Below, in pieces: positions 6,613 to 12,858 of a stretch of DNA of 12,858 nt. The notes under the pieces were generated by a model. It worked only from the letters and a program-made list of their open reading frames with translations, made no database searches and was not told the DNA's origin. Every line of letters starts with the position of its first letter. Positions within the stretch are counted from its first letter, which is position 1. The translations under genes were made by a program, and so were the position numbers. This DNA comes from Pseudomonadota bacterium. GTDB taxonomy: Bacteria > Pseudomonadota > Alphaproteobacteria > Reyranellales > Reyranellaceae. The DNA lies in contig JAEZHS010000326.1 in the NCBI GenBank assembly GCA_023436825.1, positions 1 through 12,858 of the forward strand. The letters run 5' to 3'.

Positions 6613-7464
6613 CTACTGTTTCGGCCCGATCCAGGCCTCGATCACGTCCCACTTGGCCTTGCGCTGCTCGGCCACCGGCTTCTTGAAGTCGTGGCCGTAG
6701 GTCGCCGAGTCGAACGAGCCGTAGGTCGGGTTGGGCAGCATCAGCCACTGCTTGCCCCAGTAGGCCATGTCTTCCTGGTACGCCTTGAGCCGGTCGGCCT
6801 CGCCGGTGCGATAACGGTCGTCGAAGTCGCCGAAATTGTCGCCGATGTTCAGCAGCACGCGATAGTCCTTGGCGACGACGGCGCGACGCGTGCTCTTGGC
6901 GCTGCCCCATTCCTTCTGCTCGCCCTGCATCAGGAAGGTGTCGACGTTGCCGCCCATTGGGAAGCCGAGCTTCGCCATGTTCTCGCGCGTGTCCTTTTCG
7001 GTCGAGGCGTCGCGGTTGGTGATGTAGAAGACCTTCACGCCCTTGGAATCGGCGTACTTGGTGAATTCGACCGCGCCCGGGATGGCGCGCGACACCTGGT
7101 CGGCGCAGAACTGGTTCCAGGTCTTGGTGCTGAAGGTGGCGTTGGTCCTCATCATCCAGGCCTGATAGAGCGAGTTGTCGAGCAATGTCTCGTCGACGTC
7201 GAGGACGACGGCAGGCGGCAGGCCGGCGAAGTCGCCCTTCTGCTCGCCGGGTGCCGCCGTCCAGCTCTTGTCGGCCAGCGCCTCGTCGAGCCGGATCCTG
7301 GCCAATGCGAACACGGTGAGCGCGTTGGCCTTGTACTCGACCGAGCGCTGCGTCCACAGCGTCGCCAGCAACAGGTCGTTGGGCGCCGCTTCCTGGGCCT
7401 GCACGACGCTCGTCGACAGCATGGCGAGCGCGGCCCCCGCTGCCAGAACCTTCCGTGCGATCAT
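6613..7464 (-). CDS. Exported class C acid phosphatase / 5'-nucleotidase, HAD superfamily (lipoprotein e(P4)-like)
   Basis: A 283-residue HAD phosphatase of the class C acid phosphatase family (Acid_phosphat_B, e(P4)-like), which removes phosphate from nucleotides and other monoesters outside the cytoplasm. A signal peptide spans about 1-23 (hydrophobic AAGAALAMLSTSVVQA, cleavage near AQA/QE). There is no lipobox Cys, unlike the Haemophilus e(P4) lipoprotein, so a soluble periplasmic enzyme is likely. HAD motifs: I = D89-V-D91-E-T93 (nucleophile D89, acid/base D91), II = Y147-I-T149-N150-R, IV = G208-D209-N210-F-G-D213; a motif III lysine probably lies between about 190 and 199. The start is fixed by an ATGA overlap with the adenosine deaminase stop and a GGGAG site a few bases upstream. 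As the last gene of a nucleoside salvage operon, it plausibly feeds nucleosides to the importer. It ends with TAG, 10 bases short of the shared hairpin. Confidence 0.88.
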   Translation of the reverse strand: MIARKVLAAGAALAMLSTSVVQAQEAAPNDLLLATLWTQRSVEYKANALTVFALARIRLDEALADKSWTAAPGEQKGDFAGLPPAVVLDVDETLLDNSLYQAWMMRTNATFSTKTWNQFCADQVSRAIPGAVEFTKYADSKGVKVFYITNRDASTEKDTRENMAKLGFPMGGNVDTFLMQGEQKEWGSAKSTRRAVVAKDYRVLLNIGDNFGDFDDRYRTGEADRLKAYQEDMAYWGKQWLMLPNPTYGSFDSATYGHDFKKPVAEQRKAKWDVIEAWIGPKQ

Positions 7465-8420
7465 GATCCGATCTCCCTCAGCAGCCCCTGTTTGGTCGCC
7501 TCATCGCCGAACGACGCTTCGATCGCCGTCCGCGTTATGCCCCGCAATTCGGCTTCGCCCAGTCCCGCCTTCTCGTACTCCATGCCGAGCGTGGTGTGGA
7601 AGAACGGCGGATCGTCCGAACCGAGGGTGACGCGAACGCCTGCGGCGATCAACCGATGCAGCGGATGGGCGGCGCGGTTCGGATACAGTCCGAGCGCAAC
7701 GTTGCTGCCCGGGCAGACTTCCAGCACGGTGCCGCGCCGCGCCAGCTCCTCCATCAGCCGCGGATCGTCGGCCGAGCGCACGCCGTGGCCAATGCGCGTC
7801 ACCGGCAGGTCGCGGATGGCCGCCCACACGCTTTCCGGACCCATGACCTCGCCGGCATGGACGGTGCAGCCGTAGCCCTCGTCGCGGGCCAGCCGATAGG
7901 CCGGTGCGAAGTCGGCCGGCGTGTACTTCGACTCGTCGCCGCCCATGCCGAAGCCCACGACGTAACGGCGAGGCTCGGCCACCATGGTGCGCACGATGGC
8001 CATCGCCCTGTCGGGTCCGTAGTGGCGGATGCAGACGACGATGATGCGGCCTTCGATGCCGAAGTCGCGCCGCGCCCGGTCGATGGCCTGTTCCAGGGAA
8101 TCGAGCCAGGCGCCGTAGGAGATGCCGAGCGCCGCCGGCCGCTCGGGCGAGCAGAACATTTCCACGTACTTCGCGCCCTCACGCGCCGCACCGGCCAGGT
8201 AGGCATGGAGCACGTCGCCGAAGTCGCGCGGCTGGCGCAGGGTCGTGCACACCAGGTCGTAGGCGCCGAGGAAGCTCAGAAAGTCGTTCCAGACATAGAA
8301 GCCGTTGGCGCCCATCAGGCCGGCCGGCAGCTCCAGGCCGTTGCGCGCCGCCAGTTCGCGCGCCAGCGCCGGGGGAATGGAGCCTTCGAGATGGCAGTGC
8401 AGCTCGGCCTTGGGAATCAC
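7461..8420 (-). CDS. add: Adenosine deaminase (Add/adenine deaminase family)
   Basis: A 319-residue zinc amidohydrolase expected to convert adenosine and deoxyadenosine to inosine and deoxyinosine. Zn ligands H8 and H10 lie in the N-terminal ELHCHLEGS motif; H188-A-G-E191 carries the next Zn histidine and catalytic glutamate; H212 (RIGHGV) is the catalytic histidine; S268-D269-D270-P271 carries the Zn aspartate. The start is the GTG at 8420: it overlaps the stop of the dioxygenase gene as GTGA, has GAGGG about 6 bases upstream, and places the conserved HCHLEGS at the proper distance. The open frame continues upstream to 8621 but that part is antiphase to the dioxygenase. Close paralogues deaminate adenine or aminofutalosine. 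Adenosine is favoured by the operon partners, including a purine nucleoside phosphorylase that can take inosine onward. The 3' end overlaps the phosphatase start. Confidence 0.88.
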   Translation of the reverse strand: MIPKAELHCHLEGSIPPALARELAARNGLELPAGLMGANGFYVWNDFLSFLGAYDLVCTTLRQPRDFGDVLHAYLAGAAREGAKYVEMFCSPERPAALGISYGAWLDSLEQAIDRARRDFGIEGRIIVVCIRHYGPDRAMAIVRTMVAEPRRYVVGFGMGGDESKYTPADFAPAYRLARDEGYGCTVHAGEVMGPESVWAAIRDLPVTRIGHGVRSADDPRLMEELARRGTVLEVCPGSNVALGLYPNRAAHPLHRLIAAGVRVTLGSDDPPFFHTTLGMEYEKAGLGEAELRGITRTAIEASFGDEATKQGLLREIGS

Positions 8421-9226
8421 GCAAACCCTCGCAATGGCAGATCCGGCCTTTGCAGCCAGTTGTCGGACGCATACTCGGCACACCCGTCGATCAGGTGCAA
8501 GGCATAGGCATGGCGCGGCCGACCCGACCGGTTGGGCGCGCTGGCATGCGGTAGCAGGCCGTGCAGCACCACCAGCGTACCGCGCGGCGCCTCCAGCGCC
8601 ACCGGCGGCGTATCGGGCCACGGCGTGGCGTCGAGCGTGTCGGTCACCATCGCCTCGCCGGCCCTGTGGAAGCGCTGGCGCAGGGGCCCGCGATGGCCGC
8701 CGGGCAGGGCCATCAGACAGCCGTTGTCGCGATCAGCGTCATCCAATGCCATCCAGAAACCCGTCACGGTCGAGGGCCGCGTATGAAGGTACGTCGCGTC
8801 CTGGTGCCAGCCGACCTCGCCGCCGATATGCGGCTGCTTGAAGAGGTACATCGATTGCAGCAACAGCGGCCGGCGCAAGCCAAGCGCCCGCGCCAGCTCG
8901 GCCAGGTACGGCCGCCGCGAGAGGCGGTCGAAGACGGGGTCGAGATCGTGCAGCGCGTGGCCGATCTTGTTCAAAGCGAGCGGCACGGGCTGGTCGGTCG
9001 CCTCCTCCTCGAAGAAGAAGCGGATGGCGCCGCCCGATTCCTAGAAATAGCGGTCGCGGGCATGGCCCTGGTCGCGCGTCGAGAACACCGTGCGGGCAGG
9101 ACCTGGGTCGAAGGCCGACACGAGCTCGGCTGCGCGCGCCTGCAGGGCATCGCAATCGGCCGCCGGCACGAAGTCCCTCAGCACCAGGAAGCCGTCGCGA
9201 TCGTAGGCGGTGAGGTCGAGCTTCAT
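8417..9226 (-). pseudogene. PHYHD1-like phytanoyl-CoA dioxygenase family protein, frame interrupted by one amber codon
   Basis: A 269-codon Fe(II)/2-oxoglutarate dioxygenase (PhyH family) with one in-frame TAG at codon 62 (9043-9041). Residues 1-61 ([19 protein letters not shown], then on to HARDRYF) and 63-269 (ESGGAIRFFFEEEA onward) lie in the same frame and together give the full family length. The iron triad is H141-x-D143 (in GWHQDATYL) and H227 (in LLPHASAPNRS); R238, eleven residues after H227, is the expected 2-oxoglutarate anchor. From memory of the family, human PHYHD1 shares the blocks QSMY(I/L)FKQPH, NKIGHALH and the YFL-SG-IRFFFE segment, with Leu at the TAG position. The ATG at 9226 overlaps the deoA stop (ATGA) and the end overlaps add (GTGA). 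The substrate is unknown; the context points to nucleosides. It may be a recent nonsense mutation, a sequencing error or a read-through codon. Restart at GTG 8986 would lose the first 80 residues. Confidence 0.8.
9041..9043 (-). other. In-frame TAG codon inside the dioxygenase gene
   Basis: On the minus strand the codons run TAT-TTC-TAG-GAA-TCG. The upstream and downstream segments are in phase, so this is a single-codon interruption, not a frameshift. One base substitution from TTG (Leu), among others, would create it. No selenocysteine- or pyrrolysine-type element is apparent, and TAG does terminate the phosphatase gene at 6613-6615, so general amber reassignment is unlikely. Confidence 0.9.
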
Positions 9227-10545
9227 CGGCCGATCCGATGCATGATCGTCGGCCGGGCCGGCGGCGGCTTGTCCTCGATGCGGATCGCCCGCTGCACGAT
9301 CTCGATCGCCTGGTCGGCATCGGCATCGCTGGCGGCGTGCACGACGCACAGCAGGCTGCCGGCGCGGACCTGCGTGCCGACATCGACGACGTCGGTGAGG
9401 CCGACCGAGGGATCGATGGCGTCGTCGGCATGGGCGCGGCCGCCGCCCAGCGCCACGACGGCGATGCCGACCTGACGGGCATCCATTCCGGCGACGTATC
9501 CCGAGCGCGTGGCGTTGCAGGGCCGGATCACCGGCGCATGCGCCAGGTAGCGCGGCGTGTTCTCCAGAAAATCGTCCGGTCCGCCCAGCGCCGCGACCAT
9601 GCGGGCGAACACCTCGGCGGCGCGGCCGTCGGCCAGCGCCGCTTCTGCCTTCACCCGGCCGGCAGCAGCATCGGCTGCGAGGTCGCCCAGCGCCAGCATC
9701 TCGCCCGCCAGCGCCATCGTCACCTCGTGCAGGCGCGGGTCGCGCGTGCCCTCGCCCTTCAGGTACTCGACGGTCTCGACGACCTCGACGGCGTTGCCGA
9801 CATTGCGTCCGAGCACGCGGTCCATGTCGGTGATCAGCGCGACGGTCGGCAGGCCGGCCTGGTTGGCGACGGCCACCAGGCTTTCGGCGAGGTCGCGCGC
9901 CATCGCCTCGGTGTCGCAGAACGCGCCCGAACCGCACTTCACGTCCATCGCCAGCCCGTCGAGTCCCTCGGCCACCTTCTTCGACAGGATCGAGCTCACC
10001 AGCAGCGGGATGGACTCCACCGTCGCCGTCACGTCGCGCGTGGCGTAGAGCCGGCGGTCGGCCGGCGCCAGGTCGTCGGTCTGGCCGATCACCGCGCAGC
10101 CGACCTCGCGCACGACCTTGCGGAAGGTGCCGAGGTCGGGCTGGGTCTCGTAGCCCGAGATCGACGAGAGCTTGTCGAGCGTGCCGCCGGTGTGGCCGAG
10201 CCCGCGGCCCGAGATCATGGGCACGAAGGCGCCGCAGGCCGCGACGATGGGTGCCAGCATCAGGCTCACCTTGTCGCCGACACCGCCGCTGGAATGCTTG
10301 TCGATCACCGGTCCCGGCAGCGCCAGGCTCTTCCATTCGAGAGTCGTGCCCGAGTTCGTCAGCCCGAGCGTCAGCGACACGCGCTCGGCCGTCGTCATGC
10401 CGCGGAAGAACACCGCCATGGCGAAGGCCGCGACCTGGCCCTCGCTCAGGCTGCCGTCATGGATGCCGCGGGTGACGAAGGCGATCTCGTCGGCCGACAG
10501 TTCATGGCCGTCGCGTTTCCTGCGGATGATCTCCTGTGGGAGCAC
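9223..10545 (-). CDS. deoA: Thymidine phosphorylase
   Basis: A 440-residue pyrimidine/thymidine phosphorylase that splits thymidine or deoxyuridine with phosphate into base and 2-deoxyribose-1-phosphate in the cytoplasm. The family signature [16 protein letters not shown] spans 112-127. Substrate and phosphate residues known from the E. coli enzyme are present: K83-H84-S85-S86-G-G (phosphate loop), R170, S185/S186 and K189/K190. Length is normal for DeoA, with the small alpha domain (about 1-70), the central alpha/beta domain and the C-terminal domain all present. The start is a GTG, giving the usual family N-terminus [17 protein letters not shown] lies about 10 bases upstream. It is preceded by a 146-base non-coding gap, the only real gap inside the salvage operon, and its stop overlaps the dioxygenase start. 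Pyrimidine nucleoside phosphorylase (Pdp) specificity cannot be fully excluded. Confidence 0.93.
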   Translation of the reverse strand: MLPQEIIRRKRDGHELSADEIAFVTRGIHDGSLSEGQVAAFAMAVFFRGMTTAERVSLTLGLTNSGTTLEWKSLALPGPVIDKHSSGGVGDKVSLMLAPIVAACGAFVPMISGRGLGHTGGTLDKLSSISGYETQPDLGTFRKVVREVGCAVIGQTDDLAPADRRLYATRDVTATVESIPLLVSSILSKKVAEGLDGLAMDVKCGSGAFCDTEAMARDLAESLVAVANQAGLPTVALITDMDRVLGRNVGNAVEVVETVEYLKGEGTRDPRLHEVTMALAGEMLALGDLAADAAAGRVKAEAALADGRAAEVFARMVAALGGPDDFLENTPRYLAHAPVIRPCNATRSGYVAGMDARQVGIAVVALGGGRAHADDAIDPSVGLTDVVDVGTQVRAGSLLCVVHAASDADADQAIEIVQRAIRIEDKPPPARPTIMHRIGR

Positions 10546-10691
10546 TCGGTCTTACCTTCAGAAAAGTCGAACGACATCAGAGAACATGCCGTGCTTTTCA
10601 ACGTACCTATCGTAGGTGGCAATAGGGGCGCGATTTTGCCGCCACCATTTCGTGCACCTTACTCCGGCACTCGCGGCTCGTTTGGTGCGCA
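10546..10691 (-). promoter_or_regulatory. 146-base gap upstream of deoA, possible internal regulatory region
   Basis: This gap is visibly less GC-rich than its neighbours and holds no convincing ORF. A dyad ACCTA-TCG-TAGGT lies at 10605-10617, and GAAAAG (10561-10566) pairs with CTTTTC (10594-10599) across a 27-base loop. TTGCCA- and TTGAAA-like boxes are present on the minus strand, but I see no well-spaced -10 partner. It could be an operator, an mRNA processing site or an internal promoter region; the data support only that it differs from the overlapping junctions elsewhere in the operon. Confidence 0.3.
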
Positions 10692-11501
10692 TCATCCGTA
10701 GGTCTCCAGGAATACGCGCAACAGGCGCCGCACGTCGCCCGACGCCCCGCTCGCGACCGCCAGCGTCTGCTCGTGGCCCAGCGCGCCGGGCACCAGGCCG
10801 GCGGCGTAATTGGTCATCAGCGACAGCGCCACGACCCTGAGCCCGGCATGGCGAGCCAGGATGGTCTCGGGCGCGGTCGACATGCCGACGGCATCGGCGC
10901 CCAGCACCCGGGCGGCGCGGATCTCGGCCGGCGTCTCGAAGCTCGGCCCGCTGAAGAAGATGTAGACGCCGGCGTGGCAGCGGATATTGGCCGTGTGCGC
11001 CGCCGCCAGGAGCTTCTTCAGCAGCGCAGGATCATAGGCATCGACCATGTCGACGAAGCGGCTGTTCTCGCCCGGACCGACGCCGAACAGGGGATTGATG
11101 CCGGCGAAGTTGATGTGGTCGCTGATCGCCATCACCGAGCCCGGCGGCATGTCGAGCCTGAGGCTGCCGGCGGCATTGGTCTGCAGCAGGGTCTCGCAGC
11201 CGAGGTCGGCCACGGCGCCAATGGCCCCGCGCATCTCGTCGGCCTTGCCGCGCTCGTAGTAATGGGCGCGGCCCTGCAGGACGGCGACGGGCGTCGGCCC
11301 GACATGGCCCAGCACCAGCCGGCCGGCATGGCTGCCCACCGTGGTCTGCGGGAAGCCCGGCAGCTCGGCGTAGGGGATGGTCGCAACCGGCGCCACCTCC
11401 TCGGCGAAGCCGCCCAGGCCCGAACCGAGGATCACCGCCACTTTCGGCCTGAAGCCGGGCGCCCCCTTATCCGCCAATCTGGACCCGATCGCATCGCTCA
11501 T
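10692..11501 (-). CDS. punA: Purine nucleoside phosphorylase, trimeric type (PNP-I / PunA-XapA)
   Basis: A 269-residue phosphorylase (PNP_UDP_1) that splits inosine and guanosine, and their deoxy forms, into base and (deoxy)ribose-1-phosphate. Visible motifs are G26-S-G-L-G-G-F32 (phosphate loop), G57-S-H-A-G-R, G77-R-A-H80-Y-Y-E, TNAAGSL (108-114), SGPSFETPAEIR (184-195), GADAVGMSTAPE (201-212) and TNYAAG (230-235). E189 and N231 match the Glu/Asn pair (human E201/N243) that selects 6-oxopurines; methylthioadenosine phosphorylases carry Asp at the latter position. Inosine made by the adenosine deaminase of the same operon would be a direct substrate. The ATG at 11501 overlaps the cytidine deaminase stop (ATGA) and has GGAGAA just upstream; the longer open frame upstream is a shadow of cdd. 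The stop is followed by the 146-base gap before deoA. Confidence 0.92.
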   Translation of the reverse strand: MSDAIGSRLADKGAPGFRPKVAVILGSGLGGFAEEVAPVATIPYAELPGFPQTTVGSHAGRLVLGHVGPTPVAVLQGRAHYYERGKADEMRGAIGAVADLGCETLLQTNAAGSLRLDMPPGSVMAISDHINFAGINPLFGVGPGENSRFVDMVDAYDPALLKKLLAAAHTANIRCHAGVYIFFSGPSFETPAEIRAARVLGADAVGMSTAPETILARHAGLRVVALSLMTNYAAGLVPGALGHEQTLAVASGASGDVRRLLRVFLETYG

Positions 11502-11893
11502 GGCTTCTCCAGATGGTGCGGCCCGAAGGACATCGGCAAGAGCTGCCCCAAGGTCACGGTCCGATGAAGGCCGTCGGGCCCGCAGAGATGGACCGGCAGG
11601 TCGTCGGCGGCGAACTCGCGCAGCTTCTGGCGGCAGCCGCCGCAGGGCGTGATCACTTCCGGTCCCGGCCCGATGACCAGGCATTCGAGAATGCGCTTGC
11701 CGCCGGCGGCGACCATGGCCGCGATCGCGCCGGCCTCGGCGCAGGTCCCCTGCGGGTAGGCCGCGTTCTCGACATTGCAGCCGCCATGGATCGAACCATC
11801 CTCGGCGCGCACCGCCGCCCCGACATGGAACTTCGAATAGGGAGCATGGGCGCGCAGCATCATGCGGCGCGCGAGCTGGAGCAGGTCGTCCAT
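11498..11893 (-). CDS. cdd: Cytidine deaminase, small homotetrameric type
   Basis: A 131-residue zinc deaminase that converts cytidine and deoxycytidine to uridine and deoxyuridine, giving substrates for the downstream phosphorylase. Zn and catalytic residues: C51-A-E53 (ligand and proton shuttle) and P83-C84-G-G-C87 (two ligands). The substrate-binding block F22-H-V-G-A-A (in YSKFHVGAAV) and N40-V-E-N43 are intact, and the C-terminal LLPMSFGPHHL block (118-128) is the family's usual closing motif. Length fits the short tetrameric class rather than the dimeric E. coli type. The start is set by a TGATG junction with the permease stop and an AAGGA ribosome-binding site. The 3' end overlaps the purine nucleoside phosphorylase start. 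Confidence 0.94.
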   Translation of the reverse strand: MDDLLQLARRMMLRAHAPYSKFHVGAAVRAEDGSIHGGCNVENAAYPQGTCAEAGAIAAMVAAGGKRILECLVIGPGPEVITPCGGCRQKLREFAADDLPVHLCGPDGLHRTVTLGQLLPMSFGPHHLEKP

Positions 11894-12813
11894 CAATGTT
11901 CCTTCTGGTAAGGCACGCCGGCAGCACGCGGCGCTGTGGCGCGGCCGATGAAGCCGGCCAGCAGGAATACCGTGAGAAGATAGGGCAAGGCCTGGATCAA
12001 TTGCACCGGAACTTCGCCGATGCCCGGCACCCTCACGCCCTGCAGGCGGATGGCGATGGCATCGAGCAGGCCGAAGATCAGGCAGGCGCCGAACGCCGGG
12101 AACGGCCGCCATTTGCCGAAGATGATGGCCGCCAGCGCGATGAAGCCTTGCCCCGCGGTCATGTCGCGGCTGAAGCCGGCATTCTGGGCGATCGAGATGT
12201 AGGCGCCGGCCAGCCCGGCGAACAGGCCGCACAGCAGCACGGCGCGATAGCGCAGCCAGGGCACCGAGATGCCGGCGGTGTCGACGGCGAGCGGCATCTC
12301 GCCGACGGCGCGCAGCCTGAGCCCGAAGCGCGTGCGTTCGATGATCCACCAGGTGAGCGGCACCGACAGCAAGGCGGCATAGACCAGGATGTTGTCGCCG
12401 GCATTGGGCAGCAGTAGGGGCAGCAGGCGCTGGTCGCCAGCGAGCGGCGGCGTCTGGCCGCCGCGGTTGAACCAGGCGGTGCCCCACACGACGGTGAGGC
12501 CGAAGGCCAGGACGTTGATGGCGACGCCGCTCACCACCTGGTCGCCGCGATGGGTGATGCAGGCGAAGCCGTGCAGCAGCGCCATCGCCTCGGCGGCGAC
12601 GATGGCGGCGGCGACTCCGGCCCAGGCGGAGCCTGTGACCGCGGAGACGGCGGCGGCGAAGAAAGCTGCCATCAGCATCTTGCCCTCGAGCCCAACATCG
12701 ATGATGCCGCTCTTCTCCGAGAACAGGCCGCCCATGGCGCAGAGCACCAATGGCGTGGCGACGCGCAAGGTCGCGGCCAGGGTGAGGAAGACGAGTGAGA
12801 GAAGGTCGTCCAT
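11893..12813 (-). CDS. Nucleoside ABC transporter permease (BPD_transp_2, NupQ/YufQ-like)
   Basis: A 306-residue, very hydrophobic inner-membrane permease of the branched-chain/nucleoside group. The block LFSEKSGIIDVGLEGKMLMA (30-49) is the characteristic ERSGxxNxGxEGMM-type motif of permeases paired with BMP/PnrA-like nucleoside-binding lipoproteins; G171-E-M-P-L-A-V-D-T-A-G (171-181) matches the family's GENPxAAxxAG cytoplasmic loop. About eight to nine membrane helices are apparent. The rest of the importer (binding protein, ATPase, first permease) is not in the window and should lie upstream on the minus strand, beyond 12858. Linkage by TGATG to cytidine deaminase and to three more nucleoside enzymes supports purine/pyrimidine nucleosides as substrate. 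The ATG at 12813 has a GGGAG site nine bases upstream, partly buried in a strong hairpin. Confidence 0.9.
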   Translation of the reverse strand: MDDLLSLVFLTLAATLRVATPLVLCAMGGLFSEKSGIIDVGLEGKMLMAAFFAAAVSAVTGSAWAGVAAAIVAAEAMALLHGFACITHRGDQVVSGVAINVLAFGLTVVWGTAWFNRGGQTPPLAGDQRLLPLLLPNAGDNILVYAALLSVPLTWWIIERTRFGLRLRAVGEMPLAVDTAGISVPWLRYRAVLLCGLFAGLAGAYISIAQNAGFSRDMTAGQGFIALAAIIFGKWRPFPAFGACLIFGLLDAIAIRLQGVRVPGIGEVPVQLIQALPYLLTVFLLAGFIGRATAPRAAGVPYQKEH

Positions 12814-12858
12814 GGACTATCGCTCCCTCCCCACGCTTCGCGTGGGGAGGTGTCGGCG
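12814..12858 (-). promoter_or_regulatory. Leader of the nucleoside permease with RBS-occluding hairpin
   Basis: Bases 12826-12836 (CCTCCCCACGC) and 12840-12850 are perfect 11-base inverted repeats around a 3-base loop (12837-12839). In the minus-strand RNA the loop is GAA within GCGAAGC, a hairpin core known to be unusually stable as DNA. The 3' arm contains GGGGAGG, and the likely Shine-Dalgarno GGGAG (12827-12823) is partly inside the stem, so folding could limit initiation at the ATG. It may equally be a dispersed palindromic intergenic repeat that happens to lie here. Confidence 0.5.

Noticed and set aside
8421..8621. N-terminal extension of adenosine deaminase up to 8621
   Set aside because: The extra residues are Ala/Gly-rich antiphase translation of the dioxygenase; the GTG at 8420 with a good ribosome-binding site places the HCHLEGS motif correctly.
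8417..9043. Apparent frameshift splitting the dioxygenase into two reading frames
   Set aside because: The distance between the two segments is a multiple of three and translation through 9044-8984 is continuous in one frame except for the TAG, so it is a nonsense codon, not a frameshift.
9041..9043. Genome-wide recoding of TAG or a pyrrolysine codon
   Set aside because: TAG is used as a normal stop at 6613-6615 and at the end of the second sugar permease (5489-5491); no pyrrolysine genes or downstream elements are visible.
9238..10701. 487-codon plus-strand open frame opposite deoA
   Set aside because: It mirrors thymidine phosphorylase over nearly its full length and has a low-complexity His/Arg/Ala-rich product; judged a shadow.
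11502..11927. N-terminal extension of purine nucleoside phosphorylase up to 11927
   Set aside because: It is antiphase to cytidine deaminase; the ATG at 11501 has a ribosome-binding site and the ATGA overlap.

Overview
The window is GC-rich, almost fully coding chromosomal DNA, with GTG starts and many overlapping stop/start junctions. Gene families and codon use suggest an alphaproteobacterium, probably of the Rhodospirillales/Hyphomicrobiales type. That placement is inferred from composition and protein style, not from any marker gene. No rRNA, tRNA, CRISPR array, transposase or phage gene was found.

Left part, plus strand (1-2144): a serine beta-lactamase-fold hydrolase (about 52-933) overlaps by a GTGA junction with a class III adenylate/guanylate cyclase (930-2144). 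A 175-base gap follows, with a plausible sigma-70-type promoter. Next comes a complete CUT1-type carbohydrate ABC importer: a Tat-type periplasmic binding protein (2320-3639), two MalF/MalG-like permeases (3687-4613, 4640-5491) and a MalK/UgpC-like ATPase (5496-6584). A compact GC-rich hairpin fills the 28 bases between this operon and the convergent minus-strand operon.

Right part, minus strand (12813 down to 6613): a nucleoside uptake and salvage operon. In transcription order it holds a nucleoside-type BPD_transp_2 ABC permease, cytidine deaminase, trimeric-type purine nucleoside phosphorylase, a 146-base gap, thymidine phosphorylase, a PHYHD1-like Fe(II)/2-oxoglutarate dioxygenase, adenosine deaminase and an exported class C (HAD) acid phosphatase. 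Every junction except the 146-base gap is a 1- or 4-base overlap, so translation is probably coupled. The set reads as a route from extracellular nucleotide to nucleoside (phosphatase), import (ABC permease; the rest of the transporter should lie upstream, beyond 12858), deamination (Cdd, Add) and phosphorolysis (PNP, DeoA), giving bases plus (deoxy)ribose-1-phosphate.

Two points stand out. The dioxygenase has no described place in nucleoside salvage, yet it is wired into this operon. Its reading frame is also interrupted by a single in-frame amber codon (9041-9043) where relatives appear to have leucine, while both flanks, including the full iron and 2-oxoglutarate site, remain intact. Other observations are a strong hairpin that covers part of the ribosome-binding site of the nucleoside permease, a nine-codon mini-ORF bridging the two sugar permeases, and dyads in the gap before thymidine phosphorylase.
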